NCBI GenBank assembly: GCA_020058225.1
Contig: JAGVEJ010000237.1
Coordinates: forward strand, 1-49,709
Length of the DNA stretch: 49,709 nt
Direction of reading: 5' to 3'
Source: Candidatus Zixiibacteriota bacterium
Lineage (GTDB): Bacteria > Zixibacteria > MSB-5A5 > GN15 > PGXB01
The position numbers and the translations under genes were made by a program. Positions 1 through 9,712 of the stretch are shown here, in pieces. The notes beneath the pieces are model-generated. The model had not been told where the DNA came from. It did no database searches and worked only from the letters and a program-made list of their open reading frames with translations. How positions within the stretch are numbered: the stretch's first letter is position 1; each line of letters begins with the position of its first letter.

Positions 1-515
1 CTATCATCCCCGGGCGCCGTCCATGTCAGAGTTACCGATGTGCTTGTCGATACGGTAGCGGCAAAGTTGGTAATTGCCGCCGGCGGGGTTGATTCCTGAA
101 GAGTCGCCCGGCTGATTACATTCGACAACGCCGACCAATTGGGGACTTCATCGGCGGCCTTAATGGCAATATAATAGATAGTGCCGGGGTTAAGGCCTGT
201 GATAGTAAAAGTCTCCAACGTCCCTGGAGTATGAGGCGTTGGTTCGCCTGATGCCTGCGTAGCGGAGCCCCAATTTGCTTCTGTAATTGACGATGTCGAA
301 TAGCGAACATCATACTGAGTTGCTGTCCCTGATGCGCTGTCATCCCCGGGCGCTGTCCAAGTCAGTGAAATGGAATTTGAGGTTGCGGCCGCCGCCGCCA
401 GCCCCTGCGATGCGGCAAAACCATCAGACGAAAAGATTATTAGTATTCCAAATAGGCCCACAAAATAAATCATTCGGGACACCGAATAGGCGCCAGAACT
501 TTTTGAGCCATTCAT
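1..515 (-). CDS. Secreted fibronectin type III protein, C-terminus beyond window
   Basis: The frame is open from an ATG at 515 to the left edge (171 codons), so only the N-terminal part is visible. An AGGAGG ribosome site lies four bases before the ATG. Residues about 14-34 form a hydrophobic signal peptide ending near a G-F-A-A cleavage site. One full Fn3 domain follows, opening with SLTWTAPGDDS and closing with the GTIYYIAIKAADE strand typical of Fn3 G-strands. A short linker leads into a second Fn3 that begins with the same TWTAPGDD motif and runs off the edge. The protein is presumably exported to the surface; its function is unknown. Tandem Fn3 domains in this phylum usually sit in large surface or extracellular proteins. 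It is divergent from the next gene. Confidence 0.85.
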   Translation of the reverse strand, partial: MNGSKSSGAYSVSRMIYFVGLFGILIIFSSDGFAASQGLAAAAATSNSISLTWTAPGDDSASGTATQYDVRYSTSSITEANWGSATQASGEPTPHTPGTLETFTITGLNPGTIYYIAIKAADEVPNWSALSNVISRATLQESTPPAAITNFAATVSTSTSVTLTWTAPGDD

Positions 516-874
516 ATAGCCTCCTGCAAGTAATTTCGAAAGTTTTAACCGATTTGTCATCGCAAAGAGGTATTTAAAAAAGTGTGCCAAGGTTATCGTT
601 AGTTTCAATCCTCCACGCTCGTAATAACTTGCGAATTTTCTATAGGATTACGGCCATGGCTGTAACAAGTTTGAGTGGTTCATTTTTTGAGCAAAATATA
701 GGATTTGAACAAAATCGTTTCAACAACAAACTGATAATAATTAGAGCGTGCACAAATAATTATAAAATATATCTCATAAGCAATTTGGCTCAAATCGCAT
801 ATTTGGAGTATTATTTCCCTTCTTATTTAAAAAAATTCTATCCAATATTCTTCTATTTTAATATCTTTATCGCC
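516..874. other. Divergent intergenic region, 359 bases
   Basis: This A+T-rich spacer lies between the minus-strand Fn3 gene and the plus-strand FlgD-Ig-like gene. The second gene's frame is open upstream to 584, but the encoded upstream segment has no domain-like character, so I treat it as non-coding. The only clear signal is the ribosome site of the leftward gene (521-526). No convincing -35/-10 pair was seen. Confidence 0.4.
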
Positions 875-1288
875 ATGTTGAAATGCCTTTTTATTGTAAC
901 CATAATAATCTTTCTTCTTTTAATTTTTTTCTGCGGGCCATCAAATAGGATGACCTATACCGGCGCCCCTCAGCGCACCATCCCTCTTGACAGCGTCAAA
1001 GGTGATGCCGGGCCTTATCAATGGATTTATCCGCCACTTGAGCAAACCATTGATTTTGAAGTATTATCAGTTGATACGTGCAAAGTATTAATTGAATTGC
1101 GTAACTCAGGCACAAAATTGGTTAGAATATTAAAGGATTCTCTCTACACAGCGGGTAAACAGAGTCTCAACTGGAGCGCCGTGGATACCAATAAAGTTAA
1201 GCTTCCTTATGGCTATTATTACTATCGATTTGATATTTGCGGAAAAGTGTTCAACCGCAAATTCGATTTCCGTCCTCAAAAGTTTTAG
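875..1288 (+). CDS. Small exported protein with FlgD-Ig-like domain
   Basis: The predicted product is 137 residues. The first 20 or so are strongly hydrophobic (a signal peptide or membrane anchor) and end in F-F-C-G, an atypical lipobox-like sequence, so it could be a lipoprotein. The C-terminal half resembles the FlgD Ig-like fold found in C-terminal sorting modules of FCB bacteria: a LVRILKDS strand, a G-K-Q-S-L-N-W turn, then the LPYGYYYYRF strand. Here that fold forms a stand-alone protein. An in-frame start at 584 would add 97 residues before the hydrophobic segment; I prefer the ATG at 875 because it places the signal sequence first. No strong ribosome site is seen at either start. The function is unknown. 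Confidence 0.55.
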   Translation: MLKCLFIVTIIIFLLLIFFCGPSNRMTYTGAPQRTIPLDSVKGDAGPYQWIYPPLEQTIDFEVLSVDTCKVLIELRNSGTKLVRILKDSLYTAGKQSLNWSAVDTNKVKLPYGYYYYRFDICGKVFNRKFDFRPQKF

Positions 1289-1498
1289 TCTATAAAGAGC
1301 AAAATCAATCCATTGCCAATTAAAATTGCATATTGGCGAAAGGCTTTATTCTGCAACTTGTTGCACGGTTTTTTTCATACCCAAAAAATGTGCAAATTTT
1401 GATATTCATTATTATCACCATAAGCCGATACCTTAAGGGAAATCTACTTGTTATTTTGTAGGACGGGGGGAATAAAATATCGTGTCTAAGGAGAAAAC

Positions 1499-2875
1499 AT
1501 GCCAAGCATACTTGTAATCGATGACAAAGATTCCATGCGCACGATGCTCTCGCAAACATTAACCGAAGAAGGCTATCAGGTGGATACGGTCGAAGGGGGC
1601 AAGAAAGCATTGGATATTGCAAAGATCAAAAATTATGATCTTGCCGTGACCGATCTAAAGATGCCGGACATGGATGGTCTGGAAGTACTCTCCGGCCTTA
1701 AGGAAATTGATAACGATATTTCAGTTATCATTATGACCGCTTACGGCACGGTTGAGTCGGCTGTAGAGGCGATGAAAAAAGGGGCGTTCGATTTTATTCA
1801 AAAACCGTTTGAACCGAGTCATCTTAATATCATTATAGAACGCGCACTTGAAAATCGCAGACTTATAGCCGAAAACTCGCTCCTACGCGAAGAGTTAGCG
1901 CAGAATCTTGGTTTCAGTGAAATTATCGGCCAAAATGAGAAGATGCGAGAGGTCTCCCGATTGATACAAAAAGTATCCGGTTCCGATACCTCAGCGCTTC
2001 TATTAGGGGAATCAGGAACGGGCAAAGAGCTTTTTGCCCGCGCTATTCATAATCTTTCTCCACGCCGAGATAAACCCTATGTGGCTATTAATTGCGCCGC
2101 CATTCCGCATGAACTTCTCGAAAATGAATTATTCGGTTCGGAAAAAGGCGCTTATACCAGTTCCGTCGCCCGTAAGATGGGAAAATTCGAAATTGCCGAA
2201 GGCGGAAGCATTTTCCTTGATGAGATCGGCGATATGGATTTTGCCCTTCAAGCGAAACTTTTGCGAGTCCTCCAGCAAAAAAGCTTTGAGCGCCTTGGTG
2301 GAACAAAAGCAGTCTCGGTCAATGTCAGAGTGATTGCCGCCACCAATATGGATTTGAACGAGATGATTAAACGCAAACAATTCCGCGAAGACCTTTATTA
2401 TCGTCTGTCGGTTTTTCCAATAACAATTCCGCCGCTGAGGGAGCGTCCCGATGATATTCGCCCGTTAGCGGAATTTTTTATCAATAAGTATTGTCGCGAA
2501 ATGAAAAAGCAACAGAAGAGCCTTTCCAAAGAGGCGCTAAATCTTTTGGAAAAATACCATTGGCCGGGAAACGTGCGCGAGCTGGAAAATACTATCGAAA
2601 GAGCTATCATCCTTGCCGAAGGGAAAAAAATCACGCCTGACCACCTGGCAATACGACTCCCCTCTTCGGGCGACATTCGCCTGCGGGAAGGAGCCGGTTT
2701 GAAAGAAATAGGCTCCCATGCCCAAATGCAGGCCGAGCGAGCCGCCATCCTGCGAGTGCTGAGTCAGGTGCGCGGCAATAAGCGCAAGTGCGCCGAAATA
2801 TTGAAAATCGATTACACCACTTTGTTTGATAAAATCAAAAAATACAGCATTGATGGAGAAAACAATACCAATTGA
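1499..2875 (+). CDS. NtrC-family response regulator with variant sigma-54 contact loop
   Basis: The 458-residue product has the classical three-part NtrC layout. A receiver domain (1-120) has acidic residues D8/D9, phospho-acceptor D52 and K102. An AAA+ ATPase follows (about 140-375), with Walker A GESGTGKE at 170-177, Walker B ending FLDE near 242, and the REDLYYRL region. The C-terminus is a Fis-type helix-turn-helix (about 415-455). The loop that contacts sigma-54, normally GAFTGA, reads GAYTSS at 217-222, so its last two positions are altered. Ribosome site AAGGAG lies six bases before the ATG. No histidine kinase is adjacent, so it is an orphan regulator. It probably controls distant genes; targets cannot be inferred. 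A hairpin terminator follows. Confidence 0.93.
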   Translation: MPSILVIDDKDSMRTMLSQTLTEEGYQVDTVEGGKKALDIAKIKNYDLAVTDLKMPDMDGLEVLSGLKEIDNDISVIIMTAYGTVESAVEAMKKGAFDFIQKPFEPSHLNIIIERALENRRLIAENSLLREELAQNLGFSEIIGQNEKMREVSRLIQKVSGSDTSALLLGESGTGKELFARAIHNLSPRRDKPYVAINCAAIPHELLENELFGSEKGAYTSSVARKMGKFEIAEGGSIFLDEIGDMDFALQAKLLRVLQQKSFERLGGTKAVSVNVRVIAATNMDLNEMIKRKQFREDLYYRLSVFPITIPPLRERPDDIRPLAEFFINKYCREMKKQQKSLSKEALNLLEKYHWPGNVRELENTIERAIILAEGKKITPDHLAIRLPSSGDIRLREGAGLKEIGSHAQMQAERAAILRVLSQVRGNKRKCAEILKIDYTTLFDKIKKYSIDGENNTN

Positions 2876-2906
2876 CTCGCCACTTCGCCTGTCTTAATTT
2901 ATAGAT

Positions 2907-2937
2907 AAAAGCCGCCCGGAAATAACGGGCGGCTTTT
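2907..2937 (+). terminator. Rho-independent terminator after the NtrC-type gene
   Basis: A perfect 12-base-pair stem pairs 2907-2918 with 2926-2937 (AAAAGCCGCCCG against its complement) around a seven-base loop. It ends in a short T-run. It lies 31 bases after the stop codon and separates the regulator from the rhamnose operon. A second G+C-rich hairpin (GGGGCG/CGCCCC, 2948-2962) follows without a T-run on this strand. Confidence 0.85.
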
Positions 2938-3044
2938 GGTTTCTGCAGGGGCGCGCCGCCCCAAAATCAATCCACTCATATTATTGAGTTTCTCACTATT
3001 TATTGATATATTGAAATTGATTGATTTAATGCTGTCTAAATTTA

Positions 3045-4115
3045 ATGACAAATATTGATATAAATAAATTTCAACGAAAAATTGCCATCACCGGCGGGGC
3101 CGGATTTATTGGCTCCAATTTACTGCTATATATGGTACCCAAATACAATCAGTATCTTTTTATCAATATCGACCGCCTTACTTATGCCGGAAACTTATCC
3201 AATTTAAAAACAATCGAAAACTCCCCCAATTACAGATTTGAGAAAATTGATATTGGTGATTTCAATGCTCTTAAGCTTTGTTTTGAAAAATACCATCTCG
3301 ATGGTGTTATTCATCTGGCCGCAGAATCGCATGTGGATAGAAGTATCATTGGTCCGGCTGAATTTATTCAAACGAATATCGTCGGCACTTTCAATCTCCT
3401 TGAGCTGGCCAGAAAGCGGCACGAAGAAACCGATAATTTTCGATTTCATCATGTTTCCACCGATGAGGTTTTTGGTTCGCTTGGTGAAAGCGGTCATTTC
3501 AAAGAAAATTCACCTTATAATCCCAGTTCGCCATATTCGGCATCAAAGGCCTCAAGCGATCATCTCGTTAACGCTTACCATAAAACTTATGGACTCGATG
3601 TTGTGACCACCAATTGCTCGAATAATTACGGGCCTTATCAATTTCCTGAAAAACTGATTCCGTTGATGATTCGCAATGCCTGTGCGGCATTGCCTCTTCC
3701 GGTTTATGGCGATGGTGGGCATATCCGAGATTGGCTTCATGTGGAAGACCATTGTCGGGCGCTTGATTTGGTGTTTCATGCCGGAAAAACCGGTCAAACC
3801 TATAATATCGGTGGACATAATGAAATACGGAATATTGAGCTGGTAAAAATGATTTGCGGGATTCTGGATGATATTCTTGGTGGAGGGCCCCGTGAAAATC
3901 TAATTACCTTTGTCAAAGATAGGCCCGGCCATGATCGGCGTTATGCCATTTCTGCTTCCTACATCGCAAATGAACTGGGATGGCAACCACAATATTCATT
4001 CAATGATGGCCTTCGGAAAACAATTATCTGGTATATTGAAAATAAAAAATGGCTGGAGAATTGCATCAACGGCGAATATCTTAAATATTATGCTATGAAT
4101 TACTCTAACCGTTAG
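3045..4115 (+). CDS. rfbB: dTDP-glucose 4,6-dehydratase
   Basis: This enzyme converts dTDP-glucose to dTDP-4-keto-6-deoxyglucose, the second step of dTDP-L-rhamnose synthesis in the cytoplasm. The 356-residue length is normal. The NAD-binding Rossmann motif GGAGFIGS sits near residues 17-24. The catalytic STDEVFG segment and the YSASK pair (Tyr-xxx-Lys) of extended short-chain dehydrogenases are present. It is the first gene of a four-gene rhamnose operon, with rfbA starting 15 bases after its stop. No strong ribosome site is seen before the ATG, and I could not identify a promoter between it and the upstream terminator. Confidence 0.95.
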   Translation: MTNIDINKFQRKIAITGGAGFIGSNLLLYMVPKYNQYLFINIDRLTYAGNLSNLKTIENSPNYRFEKIDIGDFNALKLCFEKYHLDGVIHLAAESHVDRSIIGPAEFIQTNIVGTFNLLELARKRHEETDNFRFHHVSTDEVFGSLGESGHFKENSPYNPSSPYSASKASSDHLVNAYHKTYGLDVVTTNCSNNYGPYQFPEKLIPLMIRNACAALPLPVYGDGGHIRDWLHVEDHCRALDLVFHAGKTGQTYNIGGHNEIRNIELVKMICGILDDILGGGPRENLITFVKDRPGHDRRYAISASYIANELGWQPQYSFNDGLRKTIIWYIENKKWLENCINGEYLKYYAMNYSNR

Positions 4116-4130
4116 GAACAAGAAATAACC

Positions 4131-5033
4131 ATGGTGAAAAAAGGTATAATATTGGCCGGCGGTAGCGGTAACCGCCTGTATCCCATGACACAAGTGGCCT
4201 GCAAACAGCTTCTCCCAATTTACGATAAACCGATGATTTATTATCCTCTTTCCACCCTGATGCTTTTTGGCATAACCGAAATATTGATAATCTCCACCCC
4301 AAAAGATATGCCACAATTTCAAGCCCTGTTCGGTGATGGCCGTCATTTTGGCCTAAATATTTCCTACAAGATTCAGGAAAAGCCCAATGGCATCGCTGAG
4401 GCTTTCATTATTGGCGAGCAATTTATCAATGGTGAAAATGTGGTCCTAAGTCTGGGGGATAATATTTTCTATGGGGTTTATGATTTTGTTCGTCATGCCC
4501 GTGATTTTCATGAAGGAGCTTTGGTTTTCGGGTATTATGTAAAGGATCCCGAACGATATGGCGTAATTGAGTTCAATAATGAAGGCGGGATTCTATCCAT
4601 TGAGGAAAAACCTGCTCAGCCCAAATCAAACTATGCCGTAACCGGATTATATATCTATGACTCAAATGTAGTGGGGATATCCAAAAACCTGAAGCCATCG
4701 TGGCGAGGCGAACTGGAAATAACCGATATAAACAAAGCTTATCATGAAACGGGAAAACTGCGCGCCGAAAAATTGGGGCGGGGCATTGCCTGGCTTGATA
4801 CCGGAACATCAGAAAGCATGCTTGATGCGGGAAATTTTATAGCGACCATTGAGAAAAGGCAGGGGCAAAAAATCGCCTGCATTGAAGAAATTTCCTATCG
4901 AATGCGGTTTATTAATCGCCAACAAATGCAAATGCTTTTGGATAACATGGCGGACAACGAATACCGAAAATATCTGCTTGAAGTCGTTCGTGAGGTCGAT
5001 AGTGAGTCTAAGAATACTGGTTACCGGCCGTAA
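4131..5033 (+). CDS. rfbA: Glucose-1-phosphate thymidylyltransferase
   Basis: This enzyme makes dTDP-glucose from glucose-1-phosphate and dTTP, the first committed step toward dTDP-L-rhamnose. The 300-residue length fits short RmlA enzymes. The N-terminal signature is intact: GIILAGGSGNRLYPMT followed by KQLLPIYDKPM. The substrate-binding segment LGDNIFYG near residue 109, EEKP, and the WLDTGT motif are also present. It follows rfbB by 15 bases and its 3' end overlaps the start of rfbD by about 32 bases, consistent with translational coupling in one transcript. Confidence 0.95.
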   Translation: MVKKGIILAGGSGNRLYPMTQVACKQLLPIYDKPMIYYPLSTLMLFGITEILIISTPKDMPQFQALFGDGRHFGLNISYKIQEKPNGIAEAFIIGEQFINGENVVLSLGDNIFYGVYDFVRHARDFHEGALVFGYYVKDPERYGVIEFNNEGGILSIEEKPAQPKSNYAVTGLYIYDSNVVGISKNLKPSWRGELEITDINKAYHETGKLRAEKLGRGIAWLDTGTSESMLDAGNFIATIEKRQGQKIACIEEISYRMRFINRQQMQMLLDNMADNEYRKYLLEVVREVDSESKNTGYRP

Positions 5034-5898
5034 TGGTCAGCTGGGCCGCGACCTCATTAATTTTCTATCCACTTATTATATAGTAAAGGGAGTTGATATC
5101 GATGATTTCGACATCAGAAATTACAAAGCCGCCAGGGAGTATATAACCCGATACGAACCTGATATTGTTCTACATTGTGCGGCTTTTACAGATGTTGATG
5201 CCTGCGAATCAGATGTTAAGACGGCCTTGGATATAAACGCCACAGGAACGGAAAATATCGCCAATGTATGCCAAGAAATCGATGCCAGAATTATTTATTA
5301 TTCCACCGATTATGTTTTCGATGGAGAAAAATATTCGCCCTACACCGAAGAAGACCGTCCGAATCCAAAAACAGTCTATGGAATAAGCAAATATGAGGGG
5401 GAAAAATACATTGAGGAAATTTCCCGCAATCATGCGATAATGAGAATTGCATGGTTATATGGCGCTAATGGCAGAAATTTCATCAAAACCATGATTAAAT
5501 TGGGGCTGGAACAATTGCAAAATAGGGCCGAAGGAAAAAATATCACACCCTTCAAAGTCGTCAATGACCAAATCGGCGACCCAACTTGGACAATGGAAAT
5601 CGCTAAACAAACTAAACTAATTATTGATAATAATTTGATAGGCTTGTTCCATTGTACCTCCAACGGCGAGATATCATGGTATCAATTTGCCAAATTGATT
5701 TTCGAATATTTATCCATGGATGTTACAATTAATCCATGTACTACAGCGGAATTCCCACGACCGGCGCCAAGGCCAAAATATACCGGCATGGAAAATCTAA
5801 GACTGAAAAATCTTGGGTTAAATATTATGCGATTTCATGAGCAACCGCTTAAAGAATTTCTGGAAAAATTTGGGGAAAGATTGAAAGATGAATTGTAA
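5002..5898 (+). CDS. rfbD: dTDP-4-dehydrorhamnose reductase
   Basis: This reductase carries out the last NADPH-dependent reduction to dTDP-L-rhamnose. The 298-residue product opens with the Rossmann motif ILVTGRNGQLG, followed by STDYVFDG and the catalytic Tyr-xxx-Lys in YGISKYEGEK. The frame is open back to 4849, but homologues begin just before the ILVTG strand, so the start is placed at the GTG at 5002, inside the end of rfbA, with a GAGGT ribosome site a few bases upstream. It overlaps the next gene by 11 bases. The assignment is firm; only the start codon is inferred. Confidence 0.92.
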   Translation: MSLRILVTGRNGQLGRDLINFLSTYYIVKGVDIDDFDIRNYKAAREYITRYEPDIVLHCAAFTDVDACESDVKTALDINATGTENIANVCQEIDARIIYYSTDYVFDGEKYSPYTEEDRPNPKTVYGISKYEGEKYIEEISRNHAIMRIAWLYGANGRNFIKTMIKLGLEQLQNRAEGKNITPFKVVNDQIGDPTWTMEIAKQTKLIIDNNLIGLFHCTSNGEISWYQFAKLIFEYLSMDVTINPCTTAEFPRPAPRPKYTGMENLRLKNLGLNIMRFHEQPLKEFLEKFGERLKDEL

Positions 5899-6358
5899 CA
5901 TTGAAAGCGTAATAATAAGAGAATTAAAACAGCACGACGATTCCCGCGGCTGGCTAATTGAGCTTTTCCGGAATGATGAAATCGGAAGTTTAATCAATCC
6001 GGCCATGTCCTATGTTTCCATGACAAAACCAGGCGTCACAAGAGGACCGCATGAGCATCATGAGCAAACAGATTTCTTCTGTTTTATTGGTCCTTCAATT
6101 TTTCGTCTTTACCTCTGGGATAATCGCCCCAATTCCAGCACATATAACCATAGATATGTCGGGGATTTTGGTGAAAATAATAAAGTGGCGGTTATTATTC
6201 CCCCGGGAATAGTGCATGCCTATAAAAATATCGGAGAATGTAATGGGTTGGTTTATAATTCACCGAATAAACTCTATGCCGGAATAAATCGCCAAGAACC
6301 TGTGGATGAAATAAGATACGAGAATAATCCCAATTCCCCATTTGTAATAGGGGAATAA
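5888..6358 (+). CDS. RmlC-like dTDP-4-dehydrorhamnose 3,5-epimerase family protein
   Basis: A 156-residue cupin-fold protein overlapping rfbD by 11 bases, at the position where rfbC would be expected. It has DSRGWL near the N-terminus, the TRGPHEHHEQ segment carrying the catalytic histidine region, and the PPGIVHAYKN strand with a conserved His and Tyr. It is shorter than classical RmlC (about 180 residues) and its sequence is divergent, so it could be a related dTDP-sugar isomerase of the WxcM/FdtA kind. Its presence with rfbB, rfbA and rfbD makes 3,5-epimerisation to the rhamnose precursor the simplest role. It closes the operon; no terminator hairpin is evident after it. Confidence 0.8.
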   Translation: MNCNIESVIIRELKQHDDSRGWLIELFRNDEIGSLINPAMSYVSMTKPGVTRGPHEHHEQTDFFCFIGPSIFRLYLWDNRPNSSTYNHRYVGDFGENNKVAVIIPPGIVHAYKNIGECNGLVYNSPNKLYAGINRQEPVDEIRYENNPNSPFVIGE

Positions 6359-6526
6359 CCATTCATTAATCTCACCATTACTGCATTCTGTTAATATTCG
6401 CGATATAACTTCCTAACTCCAAATGGCATAACAATTGCAATCGATGCTTCCCTTAATATTCCCTTTACATCGCCCGATAATTGGGTTAAATTATCAAGCT
6501 AAATTTAAGATGGGTTATGTAATAAA

Positions 6527-9500
6527 ATGAAATTTGCTCAGCCTAAAGATGATTTCAGCATCCCTGCGATGGAAAAACAAATCCTCGATTTCTGGGATAA
6601 AGAAAAAATTTTTGAAAAATCGCTCCTTGCGGCCAAGAACCACCCTGAATTTGCTTTTTATGAAGGCCCCCCGACGGCCAATGGTCGTCCGGGTATTCAT
6701 CATATAATTTCCCGCACCATCAAGGACCTAATCTGCCGATACAAGTCGATGAAGAGATTTAGGGTAGAGCGAAAAGGTGGTTGGGATACGCATGGTCTTC
6801 CGGTTGAAATTGAAGTGGAAAAGGCGCTCCAACTGGATAGCAAGCCCAAAGTTATTGAATATGGTGTTGCCAAATTTAATCAAAAATGCAAAGAATCGGT
6901 ATTTAAATATATTGATGATTGGAATGAAATAACCCACAGGATTGGATACTGGTTGGATTTGTCCGATGCTTATATCACTCTAACTAACGATTATATTGAG
7001 ACTGTTTGGTGGATACTTAAAAATCTATACGATAGAGATCTTATATACAAAGGGTATAAGACCGTTTCTTTTTGCCCTCGTTGCGGAACGGCTCTTTCAA
7101 GTCATGAAGTTGCTCAAGGGTATGAAGAGGTTCCTGACCCGTCTGTTTTTATTAAAATCAAAGCGATCGATGGAGATTTTTCATATCTGGTTTGGACTAC
7201 TACGCCATGGACTCTTCCATCAAACGCCGCTCTTTGTATGCACCCGGACGCCAATTATGCTTTGGTTGAATTTAATGGAGAAAAGCTGGTGATGGCTGAG
7301 GCCTTATTGCTAAAAGTCCTTGGCCCGGGATTTGATATTCTTGAGGTTAAAAAGGGTTCGGATTTTCAAAAACGAAAATATGTCCCGCTTTTTGATTTTT
7401 TCCGGGATAAGACAGATAAGGCCTATTATGTTATCAATGGAGATTTCGTAACTCTTGATGACGGCACAGGAATTGTCCATATTGCTCCAGGGTATGGCTC
7501 TGACGACTATGAAGCCGGGATGAAAAATAGCCTGCCAGTGCTTCAGGCGGTAGGCCCTGATGGGCGTTTTATTGAGCTGTCGGGCAAATATGCCGGCAAA
7601 TGGGTGAAAGATGCCGACCCTGAAATAATCGATGACCTAAAGGCAGAGGGGAAATTATTCAAAAAAGAAACCTACATTCATAACTACCCCTTCTGTTGGA
7701 GATGTGATTCGCCTCTACTTTACATTGCCCGTCAGTGTTGGTATATAAAGACCACCCAATTCAAAGATCAGCTTATAAAAAACAGCAATATCTCAAAGTG
7801 GTACCCGGATGAAATTCGTACCGGACGTATGCTTGATTGGCTGGAAAATAATATCGATTGGGCGTTGTCCCGCGAACGATTTTGGGGAACACCTCTCCCT
7901 ATTTGGATATGCGATGATGAAAAATGCGGCCACGCGATGGCGGTTGGATCAATTGAGCAATTGCGAAAAGATGGTATCAACGTCCCGAATATTCTCGATT
8001 TGCACAAGCCAATGATTGATGATATAAAGCTGAAATGCGAAAAATGCAACGGCGCCATGACTCGGGTACCGGAAGTTATCGATACTTGGTTTGATTCGGG
8101 CGCCATGCCGTATGCTCAGTGGCATTATCCCTTTGAAAACAAAGAGTATATCGATAAGGGGATAAAATATCCGGCCGATTTTATTTCCGAGGCGGTTGAT
8201 CAAACCAGGGGCTGGTTCTATTCGCTTTTGGCGATATCGACACTTTTATTTGATAAACCCGCTTTTAAGAATGTCATTGTTATTGAGTTGATTTTGGACA
8301 AATTTGGCAAGAAAATGTCCAAACATAAAGGGAATGTCGTTGATCCATTTAATATTATTTATAAGCATGGCGCAGACCCACTTCGCTGGTATATGATTTC
8401 GAACTCAAATCCATGGGTGTCAACTAAATTTGATGAAAACGGGCTGATTGAGGTCATTAGAAAGTTTTTTGATACATTAAAAAATAGTTATAGTTTCTTT
8501 GCGTTATATGCCAATATTGATAATCTTGCCGAGCGAGCGCACAATGAAAATAAAACCGTCGAGGATTTTCTTGCGCAATTTGCCGGTTCACCGGAAAGAA
8601 TAGATTTATGGATTGAATCAAGATTCAATTCGTTGGTTAAAAAAGTCACGGAAAAATTGGATAATTACGACCTGACTCCGCCGGCCAGAATGATTACAGA
8701 ATTTGTCATCGACGATCTTTCAAATTGGTATATAAGGCTTAATCGTCGGCGATTCTGGGGGCCGGGCAATGATTCCTCCAAAATGCGGTCGTTTTCAACG
8801 TTATACAGAATGTTGGTTGGCACGGCAAAATTGATTGCTCCCTATGCGCCATTTACATCGGAATATCTCTGGCATGAGCTGACCGCACCTAATAACGGCA
8901 AAAATTTCCCATCAATTCATATGTCTGATTATCCGGACTTTGATGAAAAAGCGATTGACCTTGCGCTTGAAGAATCGATGTCATTGACACAAAAAATTGT
9001 CTCGCTTGGGCGAGCGGCTCGAAGCCGGAAAAATCTTAAAGTCCGCCAACCACTTCCCGGAATTTCTGTCAATATTTCGGGTATTGGACAATTCGACAAA
9101 TTGGCCGGAGAGCTTCCGATAATAATGGAAGAACTTAATATCAAGACGGTAGCTGAATTAAAGGATGTGTCACAGGTTGTTACTTTTAAGGCCAAACTGA
9201 ATTTTGCCAAAGCGGGACCAAAACTGGGCTCATTGGTTAAAGATGTGGCGGCAAAACTGATAAATTTGACTCAAGATGACCTGAGGAATTTTGTTTCAAC
9301 CGGTGAAATTGAAATTCCGATTGCCGATTCTATGATAAAACTTTCCGCCGAAGAGTTGGAAGTTCAGAAAATTGAAAAAGAAGGAGTTGCGGTCGAAAGC
9401 GACGGCGGAATCACCGTGTCGTTAAATACAACTATTGACGATGGTCTTAGAGATGAGGGTTTTGCGCGCGAAATGATCAATAAAATCCAAAATATGAGAA

Positions 9501-9712
9501 AAAGTGCTGGATTTGAGGTCACCGATCGTATAAATATACTGGTCAGCACAATCGATCCCTTGCAATCGGCGGTGCAAAGATATGGAGAATTTATTTGCCA
9601 TGAGACTTTGGCAGACAAAATAGAGCTTATAGAGAAAATGCCGCCGGATAAGGGCGGAACAAACTGGAATATTAACGGTATTAAGGCTGATATAGCCGTT
9701 ATAAGGAAATAA
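6527..9712 (+). CDS. ileS: Isoleucyl-tRNA synthetase
   Basis: This enzyme charges tRNA-Ile. The 1061-residue length is typical of the long bacterial/eukaryal-like IleRS class. The N-terminal class I signature reads GPPTANGRPGIHH, the GIHH form that replaces HIGH in Bacteroidetes-type enzymes. WDTHGLPVE follows, then editing-domain segments (WTTTPWTLPSN), paired CxxC zinc sites (CPRC, CWRC, CDDEKCG, CEKC), the DQTRGWFYSL segment, and KKMSKHKGN as the KMSKS loop. The anticodon-binding region is C-terminal. No T-box leader was seen in the 168 bases upstream. It is followed directly, without a gap, by a DksA-like gene and lspA, an order shared by many Gram-negative bacteria. Confidence 0.97.
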   Translation: MKFAQPKDDFSIPAMEKQILDFWDKEKIFEKSLLAAKNHPEFAFYEGPPTANGRPGIHHIISRTIKDLICRYKSMKRFRVERKGGWDTHGLPVEIEVEKALQLDSKPKVIEYGVAKFNQKCKESVFKYIDDWNEITHRIGYWLDLSDAYITLTNDYIETVWWILKNLYDRDLIYKGYKTVSFCPRCGTALSSHEVAQGYEEVPDPSVFIKIKAIDGDFSYLVWTTTPWTLPSNAALCMHPDANYALVEFNGEKLVMAEALLLKVLGPGFDILEVKKGSDFQKRKYVPLFDFFRDKTDKAYYVINGDFVTLDDGTGIVHIAPGYGSDDYEAGMKNSLPVLQAVGPDGRFIELSGKYAGKWVKDADPEIIDDLKAEGKLFKKETYIHNYPFCWRCDSPLLYIARQCWYIKTTQFKDQLIKNSNISKWYPDEIRTGRMLDWLENNIDWALSRERFWGTPLPIWICDDEKCGHAMAVGSIEQLRKDGINVPNILDLHKPMIDDIKLKCEKCNGAMTRVPEVIDTWFDSGAMPYAQWHYPFENKEYIDKGIKYPADFISEAVDQTRGWFYSLLAISTLLFDKPAFKNVIVIELILDKFGKKMSKHKGNVVDPFNIIYKHGADPLRWYMISNSNPWVSTKFDENGLIEVIRKFFDTLKNSYSFFALYANIDNLAERAHNENKTVEDFLAQFAGSPERIDLWIESRFNSLVKKVTEKLDNYDLTPPARMITEFVIDDLSNWYIRLNRRRFWGPGNDSSKMRSFSTLYRMLVGTAKLIAPYAPFTSEYLWHELTAPNNGKNFPSIHMSDYPDFDEKAIDLALEESMSLTQKIVSLGRAARSRKNLKVRQPLPGISVNISGIGQFDKLAGELPIIMEELNIKTVAELKDVSQVVTFKAKLNFAKAGPKLGSLVKDVAAKLINLTQDDLRNFVSTGEIEIPIADSMIKLSAEELEVQKIEKEGVAVESDGGITVSLNTTIDDGLRDEGFAREMINKIQNMRKSAGFEVTDRINILVSTIDPLQSAVQRYGEFICHETLADKIELIEKMPPDKGGTNWNINGIKADIAVIRK

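Noticed and set aside
584-874. N-terminal extension of the FlgD-Ig-like protein from 584
   Set aside because: The 97 extra residues look unlike a domain and would put the signal sequence in the middle of the protein.
1320-1498. Sigma-54 (-24/-12) promoter before the NtrC-like gene
   Set aside because: A TTGGC near 1332 has no GC element at the required ten-base distance.
3003-3030. TTGATA-based promoter before rfbB
   Set aside because: The hexamer at the proper spacing (TTAATG) is too far from a -10 consensus.
6359-6526. T-box riboswitch upstream of ileS
   Set aside because: No T-box consensus, specifier loop or terminator/antiterminator hairpins were visible.
6680-6720. Loss of the HIGH signature in IleRS (GIHH instead)
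   Set aside because: This form is normal for Bacteroidetes-type IleRS, and the KMSKS loop and the rest of the enzyme are intact.
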